Shown here piece after piece: positions 1 through 13,180 of a stretch of 64,000 bases of DNA; the stretch's first letter is position 1; each line of letters starts with the position of its first letter. Below the pieces are notes generated by a model, which had not been told where the DNA came from, did no database searches, and saw only the letters and a list, made by a program, of their open reading frames with translations. The DNA is from Cafeteria roenbergensis (lineage: Eukaryota; Sar; Bigyra; Bicosoecida; Cafeteriaceae): assembly GCA_008330645.1 (NCBI GenBank), contig VLTN01000040.1:248001-312000 (forward strand), written 5' to 3'. A program made the translations under genes and the position numbers.

Positions 1-379
1 GGCTAGGGGCGGCATGCAGGTCACAGGCCGCACTCGCTGGCTGTGCGCGGCTCGTGGGCGGAAGCCCCGCGAATCCTAGCACGTGTGTTCACTGAGTGTC
101 TCGCTGCGACCCCCCCCCCCCCCCCCGTACCCCTCCGTCCCTCCCCGCGGGCGCACCGGCAACGGCTGCCGTTCTCGTTCACGCAATACGAGCAGAGGCT
201 TGAGCGTGGAGCAGTCGCCCTCGAGCACCCATGCACACGAGCAGAGCCGGGGCTACCGCCCGCGCCCACACAAACAAAAGCTGGAGCTCTTGATCGCACT
301 GCAACTGCAGGCCGGGCAAGCGGGGCAACCCGCCAGCTGCTTCTTGGCGCGGCAGAGAGCCTGGCTGGGCCACACGCGC
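1..379. other. 3' flank of TTLL9-like gene, no gene seen
   Basis: I see no supportable gene here. The stretch lies downstream of the stop codon of the minus-strand tubulin ligase gene. It holds a homopolymer of 17 C at 110-126. The open frames that cross it have low-complexity, arginine-rich translations and no recognisable domain. Confidence 0.5.
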
Positions 380-3212
<2,833 letters not shown>

Positions 3213-3349
3213 GGGGCGATGCGCCGCTCGGAACTGCCCCCCCCCAACAGCAGTAGCCGCGCCCAGTGCGCGATGTTGGCGGGCGGTTGCCTTGGCAGAG
3301 CCTTGCCGTCTTTGGCTCATCGCATCGCGCGAGCGGCACTGAGGCGGCA
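3213..3349. promoter_or_regulatory. Shared divergent promoter TTLL9 / TAF9
   Basis: About 137 bp separates the inferred start codons of the minus-strand ligase and plus-strand TAF9, so both promoters must overlap here if the starts are right. No TATA-like sequence is visible. The over-represented 9-mer GGCAGAGCC lies at 3294-3302, 48 bp before the TAF9 start codon. Confidence 0.45.
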
Positions 3350-4156
3350 ATGGACAAGGACCCTCAGACGCTGCGGTGAGCCGGGCGCGCGCCCAGCTGC
3401 GTTGCGATCTCGCTGGTTTCCGTGGGGCGGGGGCGGCGCAGCTTTGGAGGGTGCGGGTGAGGCGCTTGTCCCGACTTGCCAGGCCTTGCGTGCTTGACCG
3501 GTTCTCGCAGCGCGGTCCGGGCCATCCTGCGGGACATGCGGGTAGAAGATTACGACCCCGAGGTCGAGTCCATGCTGCTCGACTTCACGATGGGGCTGGC
3601 CACTCACATCTCTCACCGGTGCGACGTTTTGCGCAAGCATGTCGGCTCCGCCACTGTGACTGAAGGACTGGCCACGGCAGCATGCGCTGTCGTCGAGTCT
3701 GAGGGCTTCGAGCCGCCCCTGCCGGTCGAGGACATTCTGAGCGAGGCCACGTCGTTCAACAGCAAGCCCCTGCCGCTCTCGATCTCTCCCGGGCTCGAGC
3801 TTCCGCCTCCGGACCAAAGGCTCACCGCGCCCGAATTCGAGCTCACGCTCCAGAGCGCTGACAGCCAGGCCCCGCCTCTGGCGTCGTCCATGCCAGTTCC
3901 TGCCGTCCCCAGCCCGCCCGCAGGGGCCCTCCCGCCAGCAGCCCCAGCGGCGGCAGCAGGGAATTTGAGCGTGCCACCCCCAGCCGCCTCCTCCTCGTCG
4001 TCGTCGTCGTCGTCGTCGTCATCGTCCTCTTCGTCCTCCTCGACGGCTGCCGGGACAGCCGCGGGATCCGCGCCAGCCCCCACCGGCCCGCCCGTGGATG
4101 TGCCTGGATTCCCCAGAGGTTCAGTCACAGCCGCGCCGCCCCCCCCGTCGGACTGA
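3350..4156 (+). CDS. TAF9: TFIID/SAGA subunit TAF9
   Basis: Histone-fold subunit that pairs with TAF6 in TFIID and SAGA. Two exons, 3350-3375 and 3511-4156, give 223 residues; the join completes an Arg codon. The N-terminal histone fold reads AVRAILRDMRVEDYDPEV, then MLLDFTMGLATHISHRCDVLRKHVG in short form, followed by the family-typical segment PLPLSISPGLELPPPDQRLT and APEFEL, which corresponds to the conserved PLPLIK...LPPDRYCLTAP region after the fold. The C-terminal half is Pro/Ala-rich and holds a serine homopolymer encoded by a TCG/TCC microsatellite at about 3988-4042. The first exon is only nine codons and would be missed without splicing. Confidence 0.93.
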
Positions 4157-5208
4157 CTGACAGGTGGCACGGCGCCCGCTGGTCTGCATGTGCATGTGTG
4201 TGTGCGTTCAGTGGCTGTCCTCCTCATGCTCTCGGGTGCTTCAATAGTTCGACGGATCGCTCCAACTGAGGTTGGTGCAGTCAGTCATATATGTACGCGC
4301 ACAAAGATTCAATTCGACGGTGGTTCCGCCTCGAGAACAGCGAGAGCGCTGCTCACGACTCCCCCCTTGCCCGCCCAGCACAGCCATCGAGTGGGTGACC
4401 GGATGTTGCACTGCCACGGCGCCCGCTGCCGCAAAAGCAACATTGATATGAAGGGAATGCAAGCCGACGCACGCACGCCAGAGAAGCGGGCGAGGGCGTT
4501 CAGCAGAACCGTTGCCCAATCGCCTGCCCGTGAGGGCAGGCGTGGGCAGCAGCTGCGCGGCTGTGGGTTCGGATTGCGCAGGTCGGGGTCGGGTCGCTGG
4601 GGCGGGTCGCATGAATGTGGAAGGATCGGCAGAGCTGGCGATGGAGAAGCCAGCTCAAACTGCTGCGGAAGATGGGAAGCCGCGCTTCCAGCCTTTCCTG
4701 CGGATGCCAGCAGAACAGGGGCGAGAAGGGGCGACATGGTGGTGGTGGGGGGGCGGCATGGGCATGGAGGACGAGGAGGAGAGATCTGGCGGAGGGCGTG
4801 GCAGCGGCAGCGACTGCATTTGCGCCGCCTGCGCAGCCACCCCGTGCACCGTGAGCTGGCCGGTCAGCCCACCGTCCCAGCGCGCGCCCGCCCTCTCCCA
4901 GCGCACCGGCGGCTGAGGCGGCGACGGTGGTGCGCGCGCGAGTTTCAGGGCTCACATGCGCACGCTCCCGCGCGCCGGCCGGGCGGACGACACGGTGTCG
5001 GTCGAGGGGGAGGTGGGGGCCGGCGGCGGCGGCGGCGGCGGCTGGGACAGGTCTGGCCGCAAACGTGCCGCTGCTGGTGCAGTCGCGACCGGGCCCAGGC
5101 AAGGCCACGCCACGCCGCGCCACACCACACCACGCCACGCCACGCCACGCCACGCCACGCCAGGGGAAGGGGTTCCCAGGCTGAGCGAGCGCCCGATGTG
5201 CTGCGCAA
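4157..5208. other. Convergent intergenic region TAF9 / P2X
   Basis: About 1.05 kb between two convergent stop codons. It contains a GGC microsatellite near 5021-5041 and a CCACG-type tandem repeat at 5101-5161. An open frame at 4512-4916 on the + strand includes a methionine-led acidic stretch from 4611, but there is no domain, splice support or neighbour logic, so I do not call it. Confidence 0.5.
5101..5161. repeat. CCACG-type short tandem repeat
   Basis: Imperfect tandem copies of CCACGCCACGC and CCACACCAC variants between convergent genes. Simple sequence, no coding potential. Confidence 0.8.
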
Positions 5209-7166
5209 CTAGATGCTGGTGCCGTACCCGCGAGCAGCTGACCTTGGAGCCGACGATGCGGCGGCGGGGTTCTCGCCCCAGGCCACGATCTCGGGAGAGC
5301 GGACGCTAGTGCCCGTGGTGCCGGAGCCCTCGTCGCTGTCGACGTCGTCGACTTCATCGACCAGCCCGGAGGCTGGCCCCATGCCGCCGTAGTAACCGGC
5401 CTGCTTGGCGGGGGCGGGCGCCGAGGTCATCTGGCGGGGCTGGCCCTCCCCCGAGGTGACGCCACCCGCACCTTGGCCAACCTGCTCGAAGATCGCCGGT
5501 CGGGGGTTGACCAGGTCCTCGGCCACGAATCGGTTTAGGTCGGACTGTTTGATGGCCGCAATGTCGCTGAAGTCCACGGACTGCGGGTGTGGCACGCAGG
5601 GGCGGGAGCGCGGCAGGATGCCGAGGGGCAGGAGAGGCACAGGGTCGAGGGAGGCGTGCGGCGGGCCTGCGCTCAGGAGCGAGGTGGATCAAGCAGGCAG
5701 GCATGCGAAGCGGGGGCAGCGCAACTGGGGCAGCGCGATTGAGGCGGCAGGGGGACGCGGGGCGGGGCTCACAGTGACCGTGCGGTACTGCGCGTAGATG
5801 TGACGCATCTTGAGGACGTTCATGGCCACGCCGTCCACGATGCTGGAGGAGACGGCGAGGAGGCCCATGGAGGTCACGAGCACGATGAGCAGCTGGCTGA
5901 CGGCGAACCGGCCGATCTTGCCGCCCTGCGTGATGACGATGCGGACGCCGTGGCGGTCGATGATGCGGCGGGTGGTCTCGTCGATGCCTGGCCCGGGGTT
6001 GATTTCCTCCGCCTTGAAGTCGGCGTCGGGCACCAGCTTGGAGGTGAGGATGTACTGAACCTTGTTCTCGTCGTAGCTGAAGTAGTTGTCATAGTTGACA
6101 GTCACGATGAGAACTATGCCGGCGTAGCGGAAGGTCTCAGATGTGAACTTGCCGATGTTTCCGGCCCGCTCGTCCAGCGAGCGGACGTCGGCGGCCTGGA
6201 ACAGCGTGTCCAGGGCGATGATGTCAGCCGCGTCCTGGGTGCCAAAGGTGATCTCGAAGCCGGCCCCGTTGGCGAAGGTGGGGCAGAGGTAGCCACGGCG
6301 GGTGTACGCGTCGCAAGGGTTGACCTCCGTGCCGTTGGTGTACTCGATCCTGCCGGTCATGTCGAGGGAGGACTTTGAAAAGTCGAGCGACGGCACCGAC
6401 ATGGTGTGGTCGATGAGCAGCGTGACCAGCTCCGTCCCTGGCACGAAGTACGTCTCCACCGAGGTGGTCTCGTAGCGGCAAGACGGCCTGGGCAGGTCGG
6501 TGCAGTTGGGGGGCAGCTGCTGCAGGGTGTCGTTCACCCGCGTGGAGATGAACAGAGCTTGCGCCTCCACGGGAGGGTACACCGTGTCGAACGTGTCCAG
6601 GTACCGGCACTCGAAGGCAGGGAGGTCCGGAATGAGGCCGTCGGAGCTGGTGTACGTGCGGTTCTTGCCGTCAATCATGCAGTACCGGTGCCTGGACGAG
6701 TTGCGCAGGTACTTGAGGTCGGGTGCGCGAGGCTGCAGGCGGGCCGTCCCCACGACGTCGCCCTGCACCTTGTACCCCATGAGGAGAATCACATTGTACA
6801 CCACCACGTACACGAAAATGAAGAACTTGAACAGCGTGTTCAGCATGCCGAGGCGCCGATCCCTGATCTTCACAAAACGAGCTGAGAGGCGGAATCGGGA
6901 AGCGAAGCGAGGCCTCGAGCGATGGCTGGGGCGCGCCGGCGGCGCCGTGCAAGCGACGCGACGCATCCGCGGCGCGCGGGCACCGCGGCAGCGAGGAGCA
7001 GGCCCGGGCGCGCGGGGGGCGGACGCGGCCGTCGTTGCTCTCGGCGGCTCCTCGAATGTTCCGGTTGCCAGACGGACCCGGGCACCACGTCGCGCGACTC
7101 ACGGGTGCTGTAGGCGAAGACATTGTCAAGGTCCATGTTGCCGCAGCATCCTGAGCCTTTCGTCAT
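5209..7166 (-). CDS. P2X: P2X-type ATP-gated cation channel
   Basis: Trimeric ligand-gated cation channel opened by ATP; in protists it may sit at the plasma membrane or the contractile vacuole. Exons 7166-7103, 6881-5773 and 5580-5209 give 514 residues. The first splice junction completes the P2X hallmark YSTPRFVKIRDRRLG (residues 19-33), which is strong support for the model. TM1 is about 33-57 (MLNTLFKFFIFVYVVVY). A Cys-rich ectodomain with several N-x-S/T sites follows, then GVRIVITQGGKIGRFAVSQL and TM2 at about 345-373. Just after TM1 the KVQG segment resembles the conserved ATP-binding lysine region. The cytosolic tail (392-514) is longer than the minimal family tail and has an acidic Asp/Glu/Ser patch. 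Confidence 0.93.
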
Positions 7167-7433
7167 GGTGGCAGCGGCCGCTTGGGAGCTGGGCCGCGCC
7201 TGCTTGTGTGCCAGTTGACGACGCGCGGTCCTCGATACGGGGCTCTGCCCGGCGTTTCCGGGCGGCGCAGATTCGAGCAGGGGCGCCGTGCTCATGCAGG
7301 GGCACGCGAGGCGCCCCGGCAGAGACAGGGTGCGCCGCTTCGGCACGCTTTGACCAAGTCAGGGACGGGGCGCGTGTGGGGGTGTGCCGGGTGCGGGGGC
7401 GGTTCGAGCGGCGAGCCGGCTCTTGGCTGAAGC

Positions 7434-9560
7434 TCACAACTCTGCATACAGTCCCATGGAGGCGCGCAAAGACTCCACGGCCTCAACAACAAGCTCGCCC
7501 TCCACGCCGTGCCGCTCCAGCCAGTGGACGTATGCCCCCACGGACAGCTTCGCGTGCGCAGTTTCGGCGATGAGGCCGACGCGCGGAACGATGCTCGACG
7601 AGTTGCACGCCAGCGTGACCGACCGCCGCACGCCCGCCGCCAGCGCGAGCGGGGCCCGGCTGGTCACGACCGACGACCGCACGTCCTGCCGGAACCGGGC
7701 CGCGGCGCCTTGCTGCTGCGCCTGCCGCCGCGGGACCGCTGCCTCGAGCGCCTTGCGGCACTGCGCCCAGTCCGCCGCGCCGGCCCCCTCCGGGAGGTCG
7801 CCCCACAGCCCGGCACCAGCGCTGCCAGCGTCCCGCGCGCCCCGCTTCGACGCCGTGGCTGCCGCGCCGCGCCGAACCCTCCTCCCCATGCTCACGGGAG
7901 TGACGCCACCCGCCGACCGACCCGGCCGTCGCTCGGCCGCTGCAGCGCCGGCCGGCGCCAGCTCTGCCCCGGTCACGCCCCGCACCCACACCCGCGCGGC
8001 GGACCACGCGGCGCGGTCCCCCGTCGACCCCCTGTCCGTCGTCCGCAGCCCGCGCCCCACGCCGCGCGCCAGCCATCCCCACGACACCGCGCTCGCCGCG
8101 CCTGCCGTGAGGCCACGCCCGCCCCCCCCGCGGACGCCTCCCGAGGCCACGCCCGGCGTCAGGCGGGCCGCCTCGCACGGCACGTACTCGGGCGGAGGCC
8201 GCCGTAGCAGCCCCAGGCACGCCTCTCGCATGGCAACCGCGGTGGCCACCCTGTCCTCAGGCCGGGCCAGCGGCGAGACGAGGCTCGCGGGCAGCCCGCC
8301 AGCCGGCCTGCCCGCCCCGCGCCGGGCACGGCCCGCCACGGGCGCCGCGTGGCTTGCGTAAACGGATACGAAGTTGAGCCGCGGCGTCGGGCACAGCTGC
8401 TCGGCGAACTCCGTGGCGTTGAACGGCACCAGGCCGCCCGCCCCCGCCCCCAGCGAGGCGGGGCCGTCCCCCGCGCCACCGCTGCCGCCGCCGCCGCCGC
8501 CGCCGCTGCCGGAGGAGGAGGAGGTTAGCACCGGCCACAGCGCGCCCGCCAGCGACTGCGTGAGCACGTCGTTCATATCCGCCAGAGACAGACCAGCCCA
8601 CCCGGCCCCGGACAGCCCGCCCCCCCCCGTCCGGGCCGCAGCAGCGCCGCCGCCAGCTGCGCCTCCGCCAGCTCCCGCCATGGCTTGCGCCGAGAGCTCC
8701 ATGAGGTCGTCGTTGGCGGCCCACACCACAGCGTCGCAGTGCTCGTGCACGCTCCTGAGAGCCAGCGCCGCGTTGTAGCACTGCAGCGGGGAGCCCCCTG
8801 ACTCGAAGGGCAACACGCTCACCGCCAGCCGGGTGGCTCGCGGATACGCGTCCGCCAGCGCCTCCACGACGCGCGACCCGAGGCCGGACCCCGTGCCGCC
8901 CCCGGTGGAGTGCAGCATGCAAAACGCGAACCCGCCGTCGCGCCGGCCGGGCGTCCCCGCCACCTCAAGCCGCCGCCGGATCAGCTCACCTGCCCGCTCC
9001 CACAGTGGTCCCACCGAGCGCTCCTCCGCTGAGTCCCAGGCCGCCGCACCCTGCCGGTCGCGGGCCTCAACGTGCATGTACCCCGCCGCCCAGCAGTTCT
9101 CGCGGCCGTGCCTGTCCGTCACCGTGTTCCAGTCGGGCACCAGGCAGCTCAGGCGGGGCATGAGCGAGCGCGCTGCCGCAGCTGTGCCGCGCCCCCCGGC
9201 TCGGGCCTCGCCCCGGGCGCTGCGCTCGTCTGCCGGCCGCATGGCCGACCGCACTGCCTTGGTCTCCGAGTCCACAAGCAAGCAGCGGGCAGCAAAGCGC
9301 CGGTCGAACATGCTTTCGCTGCGCCGGCCCTCGTCCGCGCCGCCAGAACGTGCGTCCTCCCCCTCGTCGGGATCAAGGGGCGCAATTGTGCCATCCCACT
9401 CGGGGGGGCTGCTTTCCTCGCCGCCCGGGCGGTCGTGCTCCGGCTCGCTCGGCGCGTGCGCGTTCGCGGCCTCCTCGCAGATGAACGGGTCCCGCTCGGC
9501 CAGCTGCCACAGGGAGGCCGACAGTTGGCACCCAGCCTGCCCAACGCCCAGGTGCAGCAT
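7434..9560 (-). CDS. TUBD1: Delta-tubulin-like protein
   Basis: Tubulin-superfamily GTPase; delta-tubulin is needed for triplet microtubules of basal bodies. One exon, 708 residues against about 450 in animals. The N-terminus LGVGQAGCQLSASLWQL matches the tubulin GQCGNQIG region. RCLLVDSE matches the VLVDMEP strand, GRENCWAAGY the NNWAxGY loop, and STGGGTGSGLGSRVVEAL (about 214-231) the tubulin signature. The C-terminus LSVGAYVHWLERHGVEGELV ends in MGLYAEL, closest to the SYCNL ending of delta-tubulin. The excess length is Gly/Ala-rich inserts (8460-8660 and 7800-8350). The start is the ATG immediately before the GTP-binding N-terminus; a longer frame upstream continues through unrelated sequence. 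Epsilon-tubulin is the main alternative. It sits near a TTLL9-like gene, another ciliary tubulin gene. Confidence 0.75.
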   Translation of the reverse strand: MLHLGVGQAGCQLSASLWQLAERDPFICEEAANAHAPSEPEHDRPGGEESSPPEWDGTIAPLDPDEGEDARSGGADEGRRSESMFDRRFAARCLLVDSETKAVRSAMRPADERSARGEARAGGRGTAAAARSLMPRLSCLVPDWNTVTDRHGRENCWAAGYMHVEARDRQGAAAWDSAEERSVGPLWERAGELIRRRLEVAGTPGRRDGGFAFCMLHSTGGGTGSGLGSRVVEALADAYPRATRLAVSVLPFESGGSPLQCYNAALALRSVHEHCDAVVWAANDDLMELSAQAMAGAGGGAAGGGAAAARTGGGGLSGAGWAGLSLADMNDVLTQSLAGALWPVLTSSSSGSGGGGGGGSGGAGDGPASLGAGAGGLVPFNATEFAEQLCPTPRLNFVSVYASHAAPVAGRARRGAGRPAGGLPASLVSPLARPEDRVATAVAMREACLGLLRRPPPEYVPCEAARLTPGVASGGVRGGGGRGLTAGAASAVSWGWLARGVGRGLRTTDRGSTGDRAAWSAARVWVRGVTGAELAPAGAAAAERRPGRSAGGVTPVSMGRRVRRGAAATASKRGARDAGSAGAGLWGDLPEGAGAADWAQCRKALEAAVPRRQAQQQGAAARFRQDVRSSVVTSRAPLALAAGVRRSVTLACNSSSIVPRVGLIAETAHAKLSVGAYVHWLERHGVEGELVVEAVESLRASMGLYAEL

Positions 9561-9952
9561 CTCCTCTGGTGGGGGCGCTGGCGCACCGTGCAGCCGTCCA
9601 ACCAGTGGCAACCGGTGCGGCGCAGCGCAGCCCGCCGGAAAGACGGGTCTCCAGGCCGCGCGCGCCGGCCGCCTGGCGCGAAAGCTCCTCCTCCTCCTGG
9701 GCGCGTGCGCCTGAGCGGGCGCTCCTTTCCCCCTTTCCAGCGGGTGTGGCGCAGCGCATGCGAGAGGCGGCGCGCGTGTGTCGGGCTCTGCTGGTTTCGG
9801 CCGAATCAAGCCTTGAGCGATGTGAGCGCTGGTGTCGAGCAGGCAGCGCGAGGGCGCAGCACCCCTTCCCACTGTCCGCCGCAGGCCCACACAATTCCGC
9901 AGGCAAGCCCAGACCCCTGCCACGTGGGTGCGCGGGGGACTGCGAGTGTCGC
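9561..9952. other. Intergenic, upstream of delta-tubulin-like gene
   Basis: 392 bp between the start of the tubulin gene and the stop of the YbaB-family gene, both on the minus strand. It must contain the tubulin promoter. The minus-strand frame stays open across it, but the translation has no domain. Confidence 0.45.
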
Positions 9953-10429
9953 TCAGCGGCGGTCGGAGGAGGAGTTTCCGAGCCCCGGGAAGAGGCCCTT
10001 GAGGGCGCCTCCCATGCCGCCAGACTGCGCAGGCGCACCTGCTCCCCCGGGGGCTGCCCCTGCTCCGCCGCCGCCGAACATACCCCCGCCCATGGACGCC
10101 ATGGCTTGCTTGGCCATCTCTGTCATTGCCTCCTTGGACATGCGCTCCACCTCGGGCTGCACCTTGTTCAGCGCCTCGTTCACCGTGTCGCGGAGCATCA
10201 CCTCCTGCAGGGCCTTGGGCTGCTTCAGGAACGCGTCCTCCATGCGCACTTCGGAAATGCGCATGTCGCCGCGCGCAGTCACGTGAACCAGGTTCCCCGA
10301 GCTCGCCGCCGTCGCCGACACCTGCTTCAAGCGCTCCATCAGCGCACGGGCCGCGTCCGCGCCGCGACCACCACCCCCACGCGCAGACATCATGTTCGCG
10401 AGCATGTTTCCGGCGCCCATTCCCGCCAT
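9953..10429 (-). CDS. YbaB/EbfC-family nucleoid-associated protein
   Basis: YbaB/EbfC proteins are small dimeric DNA-binding proteins of bacteria and plastids. Here SSGNLVHVTARGDMRISEV followed by a pair of helices (DTVNEALNKVQPEVERMSKE) fits the family core, in which a Gly-Leu-Val-beta segment is followed by an AVNDA-type helix. The C-terminus is Gly/Ala-rich (MGGGMFGGGGAG). The called start is the ATG at 10429. A good acceptor, TTCCGCAG at about 10441, lies upstream and a matching GAGAAG/GTGAGG donor is near 10560, so a 5' exon, perhaps with a targeting peptide, probably exists; I could not find its ATG. Divergent from TM9SF. The assignment rests on motif pattern alone. Confidence 0.6.
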   Translation of the reverse strand: MAGMGAGNMLANMMSARGGGGRGADAARALMERLKQVSATAASSGNLVHVTARGDMRISEVRMEDAFLKQPKALQEVMLRDTVNEALNKVQPEVERMSKEAMTEMAKQAMASMGGGMFGGGGAGAAPGGAGAPAQSGGMGGALKGLFPGLGNSSSDRR

Positions 10430-10696
10430 GGTGCCAATGACTGCGGAACGCAAGCACGCAAACGACTCTCGGCCTCAGCGACCGTCGCCTCGCCGCTCCT
10501 ACCGCACCGCCCACTGCACCACTCCACTGCGGCAACGCCGGGGCGGCAGGGCCCGGCTCCTCACCTTCTCGTTCGAGTGTCGCGCGGGCCAGAGCCGCTC
10601 CGTGGGCGAGGCCGCAGGCTCTGCCAGCGTCGTCGGTTTGCGGCCCGACGCCGCGACAGCGCCCGGGCCCACAGCGGCCCACGCAGGCCAGGCGGG
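10430..10696. promoter_or_regulatory. Divergent region YbaB-family / TM9SF
   Basis: Sequence between two divergent genes. It includes the likely 5' exon and 120-bp intron of the minus-strand gene and the promoter of TM9SF. The 9-mer GGCTCTGCC is at 10617-10625, 72 bp before the TM9SF start. Confidence 0.4.
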
Positions 10697-13180
10697 ATGC
10701 GGACAGCGCTTGTCGTGGTTGCCCTCTGGGGTGCCCACGCCTTTGGGGACCAGAAGGTTACCTTTGCGCTGCACGACCGCGTGCCGCTGGTTGCGAACAA
10801 GGTGCGTTCGCACGGATGCGCCGCCAAGCCCCCGCCGCGGCGCAGGCTTGCCTGGGGGCCGGGTCGCGTGCGTTTCCGGAGCAATGCGGCCCCAGTACTA
10901 GCCTTGCCCAACAGAGCGGCGGCCGGGCCCTGCCGCACTGCGCCGAGAAACCAGGCATTCTGCGCCGCTTGCTGCGGCTCGCGCCACCCCGCAGGTTGGG
11001 CCCTACACGAACCCGAGCGAGACATACAGTTATTACTCCTTGCCGTTTTGCGCGCCCGATGAGGTCGCGCACCAGGGGCACAACCTCGGGGAGTACCTCA
11101 GCGGCGACCGCAAGGTTTTGACTCCGTACGATCTGCGATTCCGCAGTGAGCACGGTGCTTCCGGCTCCGGAACCGAGCACAGCGGGCGGCTCGGCGCGAA
11201 AGGGCAGCACTCAAAGTCTTGGCCGCACCTGCGGCTGTGGCCCCGACGGCCGCAGGACGGCGTTTTGGCCGCATTCATCGCTGCGCCGCCGCCGGCAGAA
11301 CGTTTCGCGCCGCCTCCGCGCCCTGCCACTCCGCTCCGTTCCGCTCCCCTGCCCGGCTTGTGCCCTCGCAGCCAACGTGGACTGGGCCGCGCTCTGCGAC
11401 GCCGAGCTGGACCAGGCGCAGGTGCAGCAGCTGGCCAACGCAATCGAAGAGGATTACTTCTTCGAGTTCTTCCTAGACGGCTTGCCGCTCTGGGGCTTCG
11501 TGGGCGACTCGGACGAGACCGACCCCATTCTCGCGGACGTCAGCGGGGAGGCCAGGCACACGTACCTGTACAAGCACCTCCATTTCTCCATCGCCCACAA
11601 CAACGGCAACATCGTCGGCGTGAACCTCACCACCGACGCCTCCAGCAGAGAGCTGCTGAAGACGGACGACCCATCGGGCATGTCCATCACCTTCAGCTAC
11701 AGCTCCGAGTGGCACGCCGTGGACACCCCCTGGGAAGATCGCATGACCACCTTCGACGAGCGCCACCAGCTGCCCACCCCGCTGGAGGTGCACTGGCTCT
11801 CGATCATCAACAGCCTCGTCCTCGTCGTCCTCCTCACCGCGTGTCTCGCCATCATCCTCCTGCGCATCGTGAACCACGACTTTGCCATTGCGGGCGAAAT
11901 GGAGAGCGGTGAGGCCATCGAGGACGAAATTTCCTGGAAGTTGCTCCACGCCGACGTCTTCCGGCTCCCCTCCGGCCTGAACCTCCTCACCGCCTTCGTG
12001 GGCGCCGGCTCGCACCTCTTCGCCACCACCCTCATCATCATTGTGGCGGCCGTTACCGGCATCATTCACGTCTCCCGCCGAGGCGCCGTCATCTCCTCCT
12101 TGGTGGTCGTCTACACCCTCACAACCGCGATCGGAGGCTTTGTCAGCGCGCGGCTCTACCGCAAGCTGCGCGGCGACGCAGGGCACTCATGGGCCTGGAA
12201 CATCCTCCTCTCAATCCTCGTCTTCCCCGCAGTCATCGGCACCGCCTTTGTCGCCGCGAACTCCACCGCCTTCGCCCATGGCTCCAGCCAGGCCGTGCCT
12301 TTCGGCACCATCCTCCTTGTGCTGGGCGGCTTCGTGGTCATCGGTGTGCCCCTGGGCGTCGTCGGAGGCGCAGTCGGCCGTCGCACGCTCCCATACAAGC
12401 CCCCGGCCCGCCCCTCGGCCCGCGCCCGCGCTATCCCCTCCCCGCCTATCTGGCACTCCTTCCCCGTGCAGCTCTTCCTGGCAGGGTTCCTCCCCTTCAG
12501 CGCAATCAGCATCGGTAAGTCGCCTCGCCGCGCGCAAGCTGGGCATCCCGCCCAGCCAGTCAGCGAAACCAGCCAACGTCGCCAGCCAACGCCGCCAGCC
12601 AACGCCGCCAGCCAACGCCGCCAGCCAACGCCGCCAGGCAAGTCTGCGGCACTGCCCCGCTGGCCAGTCGGCGCCCCCTGTCGCCTCCGCGTTTCGCCAT
12701 CGCTGCCCGAGGCAGCGCAGCGCGCCTTGCCCGCTGCCCCTGCGCTTCCGCTGGGCGACCCAACCAGTTCTCGCTGCCCTGCCGCTGCCCCGCCGCGCAG
12801 AGCTGCATTTCTTGTTCGCGGCCGTGTGGGGCCACAAGGTGTACACGCTCTTCGGGATCCTCCTCATCGTCTTCGCCCTCCTCACGGTGGTTTGCGCCAG
12901 CATTGTCGTTGGCCTCGTCTACTTCCAGCTCGCTTCGGAGGACTACCGCTGGTGGTGGCGTTCCTTCCTCTGCGGCGGCATGGTGGGCGTGTTCATCTTC
13001 GCCTATGCCGTCTTCTTCTACCATGGACACACGGATATGACAGGACTCCTCCAAGCGTCCTTCTTCTTCGGGTACATGGCCTCCGTCGCCGCGGCCTTCT
13101 TCCTCATGTTCGGGGCAGTGGGCTTCACGGCGGCCTTCGCCTTTGTGCACACCATCTACGGCCTCTCCAAGAGCGAGTGA
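10697..13180 (+). CDS. TM9SF: Nonaspanin, TM9 superfamily
   Basis: Nine-span endomembrane protein (TMN/TM9SF) acting in Golgi and endosomal sorting. Exons 10697-10801, 10995-11145, 11372-12514 and 12801-13180 give 592 residues, the usual family length; all junctions are GT/AG with closed phases. A signal peptide (RTALVVVALWGAHAFG) leads to DRVPLVANK joined to VGPYTNPSETYSYYSLPFC, the family's luminal signature, with DRKVLTPYDLRFR and EEDYFFEFFLDGLPLWGFV after it. Then come TM segments with IPLGVVGG-like and LASEDYRWWWRSF signatures. The last residues are KSE, a K-x-D/E tail used by the family for COPI-dependent Golgi retention. Intron 3 contains a 13-bp tandem repeat. Confidence 0.95.
12571..12635. 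repeat. 13-bp tandem repeat in TM9SF intron 3
   Basis: Five head-to-tail copies of AGCCAACGCCGCC, the first with one change. It lies within the intron between the exon ending in SAISI and the exon starting ELHFLF. No coding role. Confidence 0.85.

Noticed and set aside
4512-4916. Plus-strand frame with an acidic methionine-led segment from 4611
   Set aside because: No domain, no splice context, and it sits between convergent genes. It cannot be supported.
7434-9560. Misato/DML1-type tubulin-like protein
   Set aside because: The GGGTGSG signature and the C-terminal LYAEL ending fit delta-tubulin; Misato lacks this ending.
9561-10682. Extension of the tubulin frame to 10682 as a single 1082-residue fusion
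   Set aside because: The upstream part begins at GTG and overlaps the independent YbaB-family gene in another frame; the tubulin N-terminus begins at its own ATG.
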